From Agathobacter sp. (lineage in GTDB: Bacteria; Bacillota; Clostridia; Lachnospirales; Lachnospiraceae), in NCBI GenBank assembly GCA_022769125.1, contig JALEKN010000055.1:1-64000 (forward strand): DNA of 64,000 nt, written 5' to 3'. Position numbers and translations under genes: made by a program. Below, piece after piece: positions 45,967 to 54,053 of the stretch. How positions within the stretch are numbered: the stretch's first letter is position 1; every line of letters begins with the position of its first letter. Below the pieces are notes generated by a model that saw nothing but the letters and a program-made list of their open reading frames with translations, was not told the DNA's origin and made no database searches.

Positions 45967-46374
45967 ATGGCAGGTTTAAAAGAGTCATTAACAAAGGGTA
46001 TTACCACAATCAATATGAAAACAAGCAATTTCATGGAGGAGTCGAAGTATAAGACACATATTACAAGTCTCGAGAATGAAATCAATATGCTTGAGCAGAA
46101 CCTTGGAAAGTCTATCTACGAGAAGTGGAAAGGTGGAGTAGACTATAAGGAAGGAATTGAAGAGGTTTTAAATACCATCCAGTCTAAATATGATTTGATT
46201 GAAGAACAGAGACGTAATATCGAGAAGCTTCACGAAGAGGAAAAACAGATTTTGGGAAATCAGCAGTCTTCAAATACCACTGCGAATGCAGCTACAGTAT
46301 TTTGCTCAAAATGCGGTGCTCCAAATGATGCAAATTATAAATTCTGCTGCAAATGCGGCAACCCATTAAACTAA
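45967..46374 (+). CDS. Coiled-coil protein with C-terminal zinc ribbon
   Basis: This 135-residue cytosolic protein has a long helical coiled coil (about 25-98; HITSLENEINMLEQNLG and IEEQRRNIEKLHEEEKQIL), a Ser/Thr/Asn linker and a C-terminal zinc ribbon (CSKCGAPN and CCKCGNPLN). No enzymatic motif is present. TAACGGAGGAAG precedes the ATG. Its own promoter drives it and probably the next gene, which starts 21 bases later. The mirrored arrangement of zinc ribbons in this and the preceding gene suggests related roles at the membrane, but this is inference. Confidence 0.85.
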   Translation: MAGLKESLTKGITTINMKTSNFMEESKYKTHITSLENEINMLEQNLGKSIYEKWKGGVDYKEGIEEVLNTIQSKYDLIEEQRRNIEKLHEEEKQILGNQQSSNTTANAATVFCSKCGAPNDANYKFCCKCGNPLN

Positions 46375-46395
46375 ACATAAAAAGAGGGAATTATT

Positions 46396-47889
46396 ATGGA
46401 AATGAGATTTGATCCGATGACAGGGCAGCCAATTCAGCAGCAGGATAGCCAGCCGCAGAATGGGGAGCCGGAGATAAAGTTTGATCCGATGACAGGACAG
46501 CCGGTTAATACTGCAAGAACAGTCACCGCATACGATCCGATGACGGGACAGCCAATTTATGGAAATGTTGATACAACTCCACTTCCAGTCAAGAAAGGAA
46601 TGGCAAAGGGCGTTAAGATTGCAATTGCGGCTGTTGCTGCGGTTGCAGTGATAGGAACGACAGTCGGTGTAAGTGCAAAGAACGGTGCATTCCTGGAAAA
46701 AGAGGCAAAGGTTGGATTGGCGACAGTCAATACCTTCAAGGAACAACCGCAGATTTTGGAAGATATAAACATAAGTGACATCATTACCGGAAGCACCTAT
46801 ACGCTCGGCGGAGAGGTTTCTTACAATGGTCAGTCTGTAAAGGCAGAATATCGCAGTGCGAAGAATGAAAAACAGCTTGCAGCATATCTAGATATTGCAG
46901 GGGCATCGGATCTTTCCGCTTTTGTAACACTTGACAAGGAGAAACTTCAGGCATCCTGCCCGGAGCTTTTGGATCAGGCACTTACCTATTATTATACAGG
47001 TGAGAATGATGGCATGCTTATAGACATGCTGGATGACGATGAAGCAATCCAGCAGCTGAATGAGCTGCTTAGCGCCGCTGCTACAGACAAAAAAACAACG
47101 GATGAAGCTGACAAGTATGTTAAGGAAATTGTGGCAGAACTGAAATCAATCAAATTTGAAAAAATTTCTGCCGAGAAATTTGAGGTAGATGGCAAGGACC
47201 GTAACTGCAAGGGTTATATGGCGACAATCACTCCGGATAACATCAATAACATTATTGATACATATATGGATTATATGGATGAGCTGGTGTCCGGTGAGCT
47301 TATGTCGATGACAGACTGGAGCAGCTTTAAGAGCGAAATGTCTGATCTGCAGAAGCAGATTGATCGTCTGGACGATATCGAAATTGAATTTTTCATCTAT
47401 AAGAATAAGCTTGCATGTGTCCGCACCGAGATTGAGGGAGAGGATATGGAAATCCTGTTCCTGGGTGGTGACTATCGTATGCAGAATATTGAAGTAAACT
47501 ATGACGGCACTACCTACTTTGAGCTAAAAGGTGAGAAGGACGGCTCGGAGGAGGATATCAAGCTTAAGGCGGCAGGACAGACAATTGCAAAGGTAAACTA
47601 TGATACAAAATCCGGCGATTACAGCATAAGCGTTGAGGAAATCGGTACCATCAAAGGTAATATTGAACGTACCAGAAAAGGTGTTACGGTTAATGTTACA
47701 AAGTTCTTTGGCTACGATGGAATCAAGTTCAGTGCATATGCAAATGATTCCGCGGAATTTGATGAAGTGGACGAGAAGGATATCTTCGACATCGGAAATG
47801 CCGATGAGAGCGATTGGAATGATCTTGCAGGCGAAATTGATGCCACCGTGCTTTACGAACTGGAAGATGCATTAGATGATGTATTTTAA
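46396..47889 (+). CDS. Membrane protein with three N-terminal DPMTGQP repeats, unknown function
   Basis: The 497-residue protein begins with three copies of (F/Y)DPMTGQP(I/V) at about residues 5-13, 28-36 and 46-54, separated by Gln/Thr-rich spacers. One membrane helix follows at about 74-96 (KIAIAAVAAVAVIGTTVGV), then an extracellular domain to the end with an acidic C-terminus. The repeats would lie in the cytoplasm. No catalytic motif is recognisable. AGAGGGAATT precedes the ATG. It lies in one transcript with the coiled-coil zinc-ribbon gene, and purC follows after 28 bases. The repeat resembles zinc-ribbon-less versions of tandem DPxTGxP motifs in other clostridial proteins; function unknown. 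Confidence 0.82.
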   Translation: MEMRFDPMTGQPIQQQDSQPQNGEPEIKFDPMTGQPVNTARTVTAYDPMTGQPIYGNVDTTPLPVKKGMAKGVKIAIAAVAAVAVIGTTVGVSAKNGAFLEKEAKVGLATVNTFKEQPQILEDINISDIITGSTYTLGGEVSYNGQSVKAEYRSAKNEKQLAAYLDIAGASDLSAFVTLDKEKLQASCPELLDQALTYYYTGENDGMLIDMLDDDEAIQQLNELLSAAATDKKTTDEADKYVKEIVAELKSIKFEKISAEKFEVDGKDRNCKGYMATITPDNINNIIDTYMDYMDELVSGELMSMTDWSSFKSEMSDLQKQIDRLDDIEIEFFIYKNKLACVRTEIEGEDMEILFLGGDYRMQNIEVNYDGTTYFELKGEKDGSEEDIKLKAAGQTIAKVNYDTKSGDYSISVEEIGTIKGNIERTRKGVTVNVTKFFGYDGIKFSAYANDSAEFDEVDEKDIFDIGNADESDWNDLAGEIDATVLYELEDALDDVF

Positions 47890-47917
47890 TAAAAACGCAT
47901 GATAAGGAGACAGTGTG

Positions 47918-48793
47918 ATGACAGAGTACAAGCCATTTAAAGAAGGAAAAGTAAGAGAGGTATACGATAACGGGGACAACCTGATCATGGTTGCAACAGA
48001 CCGTATTTCCGCATTTGATGTTATTCTGAAGAATAAAGTAACGGATAAAGGTGCAATTCTGACACAGATGTCAAAGTTTTGGTTTGAATTCACGCAGGAT
48101 GTTGTAGCAAATCATATGATTTCCGTAGATCCACAGGATATGCCGGAGTTCTTCCGACAGGAGAAGTTCTGCGGGAACAGCATGATGGTAAAGAAACTTA
48201 ACATGATCCCGATTGAGTGTATCGTGCGTGGATATATTACAGGAAGTGGATGGGCGAGCTACAAGGAGAACGGAACAGTATGTGGAATTAAGCTCCCGGA
48301 AGGCCTTGTTGAGTCCGATAAGCTTCCTGAGCCAATCTACACTCCAAGTACAAAGGCAGAAATTGGTGATCACGATGAGAATATCTCCTTTGAGCGCAGC
48401 GTGGAAGTACTTGAGAAACATTTCCCGGGTAAGGGACAGGAATATGCAGAGAAGATCCGCGATTATACAATCGCACTCTACAAGAAGTGCGCAGAGTATG
48501 CACTATCAAAGGGAATTATTATTGCTGATACCAAGTTTGAGTTCGGATTGGATGAGGACGGCAATGTCGTCCTTGGCGATGAAATGCTTACTCCGGACAG
48601 CTCACGCTTCTGGCCGGTAAAAGGCTACAAGCCGGGGCAGAGCCAGCCGTCCTTTGACAAGCAGTTCGTAAGAGACTGGTTGAAAGCCAACCCGGATAGT
48701 GATTACCTGCTTCCGGATGATGTCATCGCAAAGACCGTTGACAAGTACAAAGAAGCATATGCTCTTTTGACCGGAAAAGAATTTACACGATAA
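47918..48793 (+). CDS. purC: Phosphoribosylaminoimidazole-succinocarboxamide synthase (SAICAR synthase)
   Basis: The enzyme joins aspartate to CAIR with ATP in purine synthesis. The 291-residue protein has the N-terminal GKVREVYD, TDRISAFDV, the IPIECIVRGYITGSGW block and LGDEMLTPDSSRFW with the family's acidic residues. ATG 47918 has AAGGAG eight bases before it; a GTG at 47915 is the alternative. It begins a purC-purF-purB series for inosinate and adenylate synthesis. Confidence 0.97.
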   Translation: MTEYKPFKEGKVREVYDNGDNLIMVATDRISAFDVILKNKVTDKGAILTQMSKFWFEFTQDVVANHMISVDPQDMPEFFRQEKFCGNSMMVKKLNMIPIECIVRGYITGSGWASYKENGTVCGIKLPEGLVESDKLPEPIYTPSTKAEIGDHDENISFERSVEVLEKHFPGKGQEYAEKIRDYTIALYKKCAEYALSKGIIIADTKFEFGLDEDGNVVLGDEMLTPDSSRFWPVKGYKPGQSQPSFDKQFVRDWLKANPDSDYLLPDDVIAKTVDKYKEAYALLTGKEFTR

Positions 48794-48856
48794 AAGGTAT
48801 TTCTTTGACTAAGGGGATTAGCGCGAAAACGCATAGAAACGTCAAAGGAGAGAAGC

Positions 48857-50341
48857 ATGAAGCAGGATGCAGTATTTGATAGCTATATAGAAGAGGATGC
48901 TCTGCATGAAGAGTGCGGAGTATTTGGAATGTATGATTTTGATGGTGGAAATGTCGCATCGACCATATATTATGGTCTTTTTGCGTTGCAGCACCGGGGA
49001 CAGGAAAGCTGCGGCATTGCGGTAAGTGACACAAACGGACCGAGAGGCAATATGCTTTCCCATAAAGGAATGGGGCTTGTAAATGAGGTATTTACGCCGG
49101 AAAACCTTGAGGCGATGAAGGGTGACATCGGTGTAGGACATGTCCGTTATTCAACGGCAGGTTCTTCTACCCGTGAGAATGCCCAGCCGCTTGTTCTCAA
49201 CTATGTAAAGGGAACACTTGCCATGGCCCACAACGGGAATCTGATCAATGCAAATGAGCTTCGCCGTGAACTTGAATACACGGGTGCAATTTTTCAGACA
49301 ACAATTGATTCGGAGGTCATCGCATATCATATCGCGCGTGAACGATTAAATTCAAAGACCGCAGAAGAAGCAGTCCGGCGTGCCTGCATGAAGCTAAAGG
49401 GGGCATATGCACTTGTGGTTGCAAGCCCGAGAAAGCTGATTGCAGCAAGAGATCCGTTTGGTTTTAAGCCGCTTTGCATTGGAAAGCGAGACAATGCCTA
49501 CATCGTAACTTCTGAGACATGTGCGCTTGATACGATAGGTGCAACATTTATCCGTGATGTGCTTCCGGGAGAAGTTGTTGCAATTACTCCGGATGGAATT
49601 GAATCAGATATGTCCATGGCAATTCCGAAGGAGAAGCAGGCAAGATGTATTTTCGAATATATCTATTTCGCAAGGCCGGACAGTCATTTTGATGGGGAAA
49701 GCGTGTATGCAAGCCGAATAAAGGCGGGGCGATTCCTTGCCATCGACTCACCGGTTGAGGCGGATATTGTAACAGGAGTCCCGGAATCCGGAAACGCTGC
49801 GGCACTTGGATATTCTCTGGAATCCAAAATCCCGTATGGAACAGCTTTTGTCAAAAACGGTTATGTGGGAAGAACTTTTATCAAACCAAAGCAGTCGAGC
49901 CGGGAATCGAGTGTGCAGATTAAGCTGAATGTATTGAAGGAGGCAGTAGCCGGAAAACGTGTCATCATGATTGATGATTCTATTGTCCGGGGAACGACTT
50001 CGGATCGTATTGTACGTATGTTAAGGGATGCAGGGGCAACAGAAGTACATGTGCGCATCAGCTCACCGCCGTTTTTGTGGCCATGTTATTTTGGTACAGA
50101 TATTCCTGCAAGAGAACAGCTGATTGCGTATAATCGCAGTATAGAAGAAATCCGGCAGATCATCGGAGCGGATTCTTTGGGATACCTTGCAATTGACCGC
50201 TTGCCGGAGATGGTAGACGGACTGCCTATCTGCAAAGGCTGCTTTACCGGCAATTATCCGATGGAACCACCGAAAGAAGACATCCGGGGAGAGTACTTTG
50301 ATAAGGAAATCGACCTGGAACGACGCATCATCAATCGCTGA
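48857..50341 (+). CDS. purF: Amidophosphoribosyltransferase
   Basis: This first committed enzyme of purine synthesis makes phosphoribosylamine from PRPP and glutamine. The 494-residue protein has a 19-residue propeptide before Cys20 (HEECGVFG), which becomes the N-terminal nucleophile after cleavage. The PRPP loop is VIMIDDSIVRGTT. Cysteines in QARCIFEY, FLWPCYFG and ICKGCFTG match the 4Fe-4S ligands of the Bacillus-type enzyme, so oxygen sensitivity is expected. CAAAGGAGAGAAGC precedes the ATG. TTTGAC (48804-48809) and GTCAAA (48841-48846) form a small inverted repeat around the leader, the second touching the ribosome binding site. Confidence 0.98.
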   Translation: MKQDAVFDSYIEEDALHEECGVFGMYDFDGGNVASTIYYGLFALQHRGQESCGIAVSDTNGPRGNMLSHKGMGLVNEVFTPENLEAMKGDIGVGHVRYSTAGSSTRENAQPLVLNYVKGTLAMAHNGNLINANELRRELEYTGAIFQTTIDSEVIAYHIARERLNSKTAEEAVRRACMKLKGAYALVVASPRKLIAARDPFGFKPLCIGKRDNAYIVTSETCALDTIGATFIRDVLPGEVVAITPDGIESDMSMAIPKEKQARCIFEYIYFARPDSHFDGESVYASRIKAGRFLAIDSPVEADIVTGVPESGNAAALGYSLESKIPYGTAFVKNGYVGRTFIKPKQSSRESSVQIKLNVLKEAVAGKRVIMIDDSIVRGTTSDRIVRMLRDAGATEVHVRISSPPFLWPCYFGTDIPAREQLIAYNRSIEEIRQIIGADSLGYLAIDRLPEMVDGLPICKGCFTGNYPMEPPKEDIRGEYFDKEIDLERRIINR

Positions 50342-50356
50342 TAAGGAGAAAATAAA

Positions 50357-51808
50357 ATGAGTACAGATTGTTACAGCAGCCCGCTTTCTGAGCGCTATGC
50401 AAGCAAGGAAATGCAGTATATTTTTTCTGCGGATATGAAATTTTCAACATGGAGAAAGCTCTGGATTGCTCTGGCAGAGACTGAGATGGAACTTGGGCTT
50501 TCAGAAAACGGCAAACCGGTCATCACACAGGAGATGGTTGATGAGTTGAAAGCTCATGTAAATGACATTAATTATGACGTTGCAAAAGAGCGTGAAAAGC
50601 AGGTGCGCCATGATGTAATGAGCCATGTATATGCATATGGACAGCAGTGCCCGAAAGCAGCAGGAATTATTCATCTTGGAGCAACATCCTGCTATGTAGG
50701 TGACAATACGGATATTATTGTCATGCGTGAAGCACTTAAGCTGGTTCATAAAAAACTTGTAAATGTTATCGCAGAGCTTGCCGCTTTCGCAGAGAAATAT
50801 AAGGATCTTCCAACATTGGCATTTACCCATTTCCAGCCGGCACAGCCGACCACAGTCGGAAAACGTGCAACATTGTGGCTGAATGAGTTTATGATGGATC
50901 TGGAGGATCTTGAGTATGTGGCAGGCAGCTTAAAGCTTCTTGGCTCAAAGGGAACAACCGGAACGCAGGCAAGCTTCCTGGAACTGTTTGACGGAGACAA
51001 TGAGACAATCGACAAGATTGATCCGATGATCGCAAAGAAGATGGGCTTTGAGGCCTGCTATCCGGTGTCAGGGCAGACCTATTCCAGAAAGGTTGATACG
51101 CGCGTTGCAAATGTACTTGCGGGAATTGCAGCGAGTGCACATAAGATGTCAAACGACATCCGCCTGTTACAGCACTTAAAGCAGGTGGAAGAACCATTTG
51201 AAAAAAATCAGATTGGTTCCTCTGCAATGGCATACAAGAGAAATCCGATGCGCAGTGAGCGTATCGCATCTCTTTCCAGATATGTTATGATCGATGCGCT
51301 AAATCCGGCAATCACATCAGCAACACAGTGGTTTGAGCGCACATTGGATGACTCGGCAAATAAGCGCCTTTCCATTCCGGAAGGATTCCTGGCAATCGAT
51401 GGTATCTTAGATTTGTGTCTGAATGTCGTAGATGGGCTGGTGGTTTATCCGAAGGTAATCCGCAAGCAGTTCATGAGTGAGATTCCGTTCATGGCAACCG
51501 AGAACATCATGATGGATGCGGTTAAGAATGGCGGCAATCGTCAGGAGCTGCATGAGAAGATCCGTCAGCTTTCCATGGAAGCAGGCAAGATGGTAAAGGA
51601 AGAGGGCAAGGACAATAACCTTGTGGATCTGATTGCAGCAGATGCTTCCTTCGGTCTGACTAAGGAACAGATCGAGGAAACATTAAAGCCGGAGCTATAC
51701 GTGGGGCGTGCTCCGCGTCAGGTGGAAGTATACCTGAGGGATGTTGTTTCCCCGGTTCTTACTGCAAACAAAGAGGAGCTTGGAGTAAAAGCGGAAATCA
51801 ACGTATAA
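50357..51808 (+). CDS. purB: Adenylosuccinate lyase
   Basis: The enzyme removes fumarate from SAICAR and from adenylosuccinate. The 483-residue protein carries the fumarase/lyase signature GSSAMAYKRNPMRSERI with the catalytic Ser loop, THFQPAQPTTVGKR with the catalytic His, and HLGATSCYVGDN. It is of the longer (about 480) eukaryote-like type frequent in Clostridia. It starts 15 bases after purF with ATAAGGAGAAAA before the ATG, so purF-purB are one transcript. The downstream hairpin at 51822 probably ends it. Confidence 0.97.
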   Translation: MSTDCYSSPLSERYASKEMQYIFSADMKFSTWRKLWIALAETEMELGLSENGKPVITQEMVDELKAHVNDINYDVAKEREKQVRHDVMSHVYAYGQQCPKAAGIIHLGATSCYVGDNTDIIVMREALKLVHKKLVNVIAELAAFAEKYKDLPTLAFTHFQPAQPTTVGKRATLWLNEFMMDLEDLEYVAGSLKLLGSKGTTGTQASFLELFDGDNETIDKIDPMIAKKMGFEACYPVSGQTYSRKVDTRVANVLAGIAASAHKMSNDIRLLQHLKQVEEPFEKNQIGSSAMAYKRNPMRSERIASLSRYVMIDALNPAITSATQWFERTLDDSANKRLSIPEGFLAIDGILDLCLNVVDGLVVYPKVIRKQFMSEIPFMATENIMMDAVKNGGNRQELHEKIRQLSMEAGKMVKEEGKDNNLVDLIAADASFGLTKEQIEETLKPELYVGRAPRQVEVYLRDVVSPVLTANKEELGVKAEINV

Positions 51809-51821
51809 AAATCGCATAAAG

Positions 51822-51866
51822 AAAGACCTCCCGGGATATTCTAACAGAAAACAAAGGGAGGTCTTT
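51822..51866 (+). promoter_or_regulatory. Hairpin that ends the pur genes and covers the enolase ribosome binding site
   Basis: AAAGACCTCCC (51822-51832) pairs perfectly with GGGAGGTCTTT (51856-51866). The GGGAGG in the right arm is the only ribosome binding site of the enolase gene (ATG 51869), and the T-run after it makes the structure look like a terminator as well. Read-through transcripts from purB would therefore be terminated or have a masked start. No separate enolase promoter could be identified with confidence. Confidence 0.75.
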
Positions 51867-51868
51867 TT

Positions 51869-53137
51869 ATGTCTTTATATATGAAAATCATTGACATACA
51901 CGGAAGAGAAATCTTGGATTCAAGAGGAAATCCGACGGTCGAGGTGGAGGTGACAGCAGAGACGGAGACAACGGGAAAGAAGTATACCGGAAGGGAATCC
52001 GTGCCATCCGGAGCAAGTACCGGACAGTTTGAGGCAATCGAGCTTCGTGACGGGGACAAAAAATATTTCGGCCTTGGCGTGCAGAAGGTCGTTGCGCATA
52101 TCAACAACAGAATCAGGAATGAGATCATTGGGATGAACGTACTTGATCAGGTTGCAATCGACCGCAGACTGATCGAACTTGACGGAACTGACAATAAGGG
52201 AAATCTCGGGGCAAATGCATTGCTTGGTGTGTCACTTGCGTGTGCCAAATGTGCGGCAGAAGCAATGCAGCTTCCGTTACACCGCTATATCGGAGGCATA
52301 AATGCGAAAATTCTTCCGCGTCCGATGATGAATGTAATCAATGGTGGAGTACACGCCAAAAACAAGCTGGATTTTCAGGAATTTATGATCGTGCCTAAGG
52401 CAGACAGTTTTTGTGATGCACTGCGCATGGGGGCAGAGATCTATCATTTCCTAAAGAAAATTCTGGAGGAAGACCACATGCTTACAGCGGTCGGGGATGA
52501 AGGAGGCTTCGCCCCGGATCTCGCAACTGCAAAGGAAGTGTTTGCGTACCTGGCAAAGGCAGTGGACAAGGCTGGCTACAGGCTTGGAGAGGACGTTGTC
52601 TTTGCAATGGATGCTGCATCAAGCGAGTTATATGACGAGGGAAGAGATGTTTATGTTTTTCCGGGAGAAGGTGTCAGCAGGAGTACGGAAGAGATGATCA
52701 GCCTATATGAGGAATTGGTATATAATTATCCGCTTGTTTCCATCGAGGACGGACTGCAGGAGAACGACTGGGAGGGATGGCAGGAACTTACGAAACGGCT
52801 TGGCGACAAGGTAATGCTCGTCGGGGACGATCTTTTTGTCACGAATACGAAGCGCATCCGGTGCGGCATTGACCTTAAAGTGGCAAACGCAGTGCTGGTC
52901 AAGGTCAATCAGATCGGAACACTTACAGAGGCAATGGATGCAATCTCCATGTGCCAGATGGCGGGATATAAAGCCGTAATTTCCCACCGTTCCGGAGAAA
53001 CGGAGGACAGCTTCATCGCGAATCTCGCAGTGGCGGTGAATGCAGGCTGGATCAAATGTGGTGCGCCTTGCAGGGCAGAGCGTACTGCGAAGTACAATGA
53101 GCTGCTGCGCATAGAAGAAAACATTGCAAAATCGTAA
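51869..53137 (+). CDS. eno: Enolase
   Basis: Enolase converts 2-phosphoglycerate to phosphoenolpyruvate with Mg2+. The 422-residue protein has [24 protein letters not shown] with the mobile-loop serine, [42 protein letters not shown] and the signature [14 protein letters not shown] with the catalytic Lys, then SHRSGETED. The ATG at 51869 (MSLYMK) uses the GGGAGG in the hairpin described separately; an internal ATG at 51881 lacks a site. Codon use is less biased than in gap and pgk, so another main enolase elsewhere in the genome cannot be excluded. Confidence 0.97.
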   Translation: MSLYMKIIDIHGREILDSRGNPTVEVEVTAETETTGKKYTGRESVPSGASTGQFEAIELRDGDKKYFGLGVQKVVAHINNRIRNEIIGMNVLDQVAIDRRLIELDGTDNKGNLGANALLGVSLACAKCAAEAMQLPLHRYIGGINAKILPRPMMNVINGGVHAKNKLDFQEFMIVPKADSFCDALRMGAEIYHFLKKILEEDHMLTAVGDEGGFAPDLATAKEVFAYLAKAVDKAGYRLGEDVVFAMDAASSELYDEGRDVYVFPGEGVSRSTEEMISLYEELVYNYPLVSIEDGLQENDWEGWQELTKRLGDKVMLVGDDLFVTNTKRIRCGIDLKVANAVLVKVNQIGTLTEAMDAISMCQMAGYKAVISHRSGETEDSFIANLAVAVNAGWIKCGAPCRAERTAKYNELLRIEENIAKS

Positions 53138-53151
53138 ACTTCCGTTATAAT
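53124..53151 (+). promoter_or_regulatory. Likely promoter of mscL
   Basis: TTGCAA (53124-53129) and TATAAT (53146-53151) are 16 bases apart at the end of the enolase gene. A small hairpin, CCCG-TGAAA-CGGG, lies in the leader at 53169-53181. Confidence 0.55.
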
Positions 53152-53211
53152 TGTGATAAAAAGGGTATGCCCGTGAAACGGGTACAGATGGGACACAAAG
53201 GAGGAAGCATC

Positions 53212-53631
53212 ATGAAGAAGTTTATGGCAGAGTTTAAGAAGTTTATCAGCCGCGGCAATGTGATGGATATGGCGGTTGGTATTATCATCGGTGGAGCATT
53301 TACGAGCATTGTAAATTCATTGGTTAATGATATCATTAATCCGATCCTTGGGATTTTTGGAGGAATGAACTTTGACCAGCTTGCAGTAGTAATTCCAGCG
53401 ATTGGAGGCGGCGAGGTAACGCTGACCTACGGCAATTTTATTACAGCAGTCATTAACTTTTTGATTATGGCGTTTATTGTATTTTCCATTATCAAAGCAA
53501 TCAATGCGGCAAGTGCACGTTTCGAAAAGAAAGAGGAGCCAAAGGCACCAACAGAAAAGGAATGTCCATATTGCAAGACAAAGATCGCTGTGGCAGCAAC
53601 GAGATGCCCGAACTGTACTTCAATGTTATAG
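53212..53631 (+). CDS. mscL: Large-conductance mechanosensitive channel with C-terminal zinc ribbon
   Basis: MscL opens under membrane tension and releases solutes on osmotic downshock. The 139-residue protein has the N-terminal FKKFISRGNVMDMAVGIIIGGAF helix, the second membrane helix at about 75-97 and the periplasmic loop between. After the usual C-terminal helix a zinc ribbon is added (CPYCKTKI and CPNC), a feature of many clostridial MscL proteins. ATG 53212 has AAAGGAGGAAGC upstream; ATG 53167 would add 15 residues. Confidence 0.96.
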   Translation: MKKFMAEFKKFISRGNVMDMAVGIIIGGAFTSIVNSLVNDIINPILGIFGGMNFDQLAVVIPAIGGGEVTLTYGNFITAVINFLIMAFIVFSIIKAINAASARFEKKEEPKAPTEKECPYCKTKIAVAATRCPNCTSML

Positions 53632-53642
53632 TGAAAAAGGGC

Positions 53643-53671
53643 TTGAAATGGCATTTGGGATATGCTATACT
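53643..53671 (+). promoter_or_regulatory. Promoter of secG
   Basis: TTGAAA (53643-53648) and TATACT (53666-53671) are 17 bases apart, about 39 bases before the secG GTG start. Confidence 0.8.
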
Positions 53672-53709
53672 ATTTTAAGTTATTGAGCTTACAATAGGAG
53701 GTGTGAATC

Positions 53710-53949
53710 GTGGCAGTTTTGAAGACGATTTTAACAATAATCTTTATTATTATCAGCGTAGTGATTACAGTAGTTATCCTGATGCAGGAGGGCAAGTCCG
53801 CAGGACTTGGAGCAATCAGCGGTGCCGCAGATACTTACTGGGGCAAGAACAAAGGACGTTCGATGGAAGGCATTCTTGTTAAGCTTACCAAGATCGCCGT
53901 TATCCTGTTCTTAGTAATAGCAGTATTGCTTAATATGGGTATTTGGTAG
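53710..53949 (+). CDS. secG: Protein translocase subunit SecG
   Basis: This small subunit of the SecYEG channel has 79 residues and two membrane helices (about 4-24 and 57-77) separated by the conserved QEGKSAGLGAISG loop. The start is GTG 53710 after AGGAGGTG. secG-rnr-smpB-ssrA is a conserved order in Firmicutes and supports the call. A terminator follows. Confidence 0.96.
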   Translation: MAVLKTILTIIFIIISVVITVVILMQEGKSAGLGAISGAADTYWGKNKGRSMEGILVKLTKIAVILFLVIAVLLNMGIW

Positions 53950-53956
53950 AATCCAC

Positions 53957-53990
53957 AAAAGACTGTCGATCATTCGGCAGTCTTTTTTTC
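53957..53990 (+). terminator. Terminator after secG
   Basis: AAAGACTGTCG and CGGCAGTCTTT pair around ATCATT, followed by a T-run; rnr begins about 65 bases later. Confidence 0.88.
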
Positions 53991-54053
53991 TGTGTGAAGT
54001 GGCTCTTTAAGATGGAACGTCACGATGGCTTCTTAAGATATATAGGAGAAGAT

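Noticed and set aside
53943-54053. Longer start for RNase R (37 extra residues)
   Set aside because: The extension would be translated from the end of secG and through its terminator hairpin; ATG 54054 has a good ribosome binding site.
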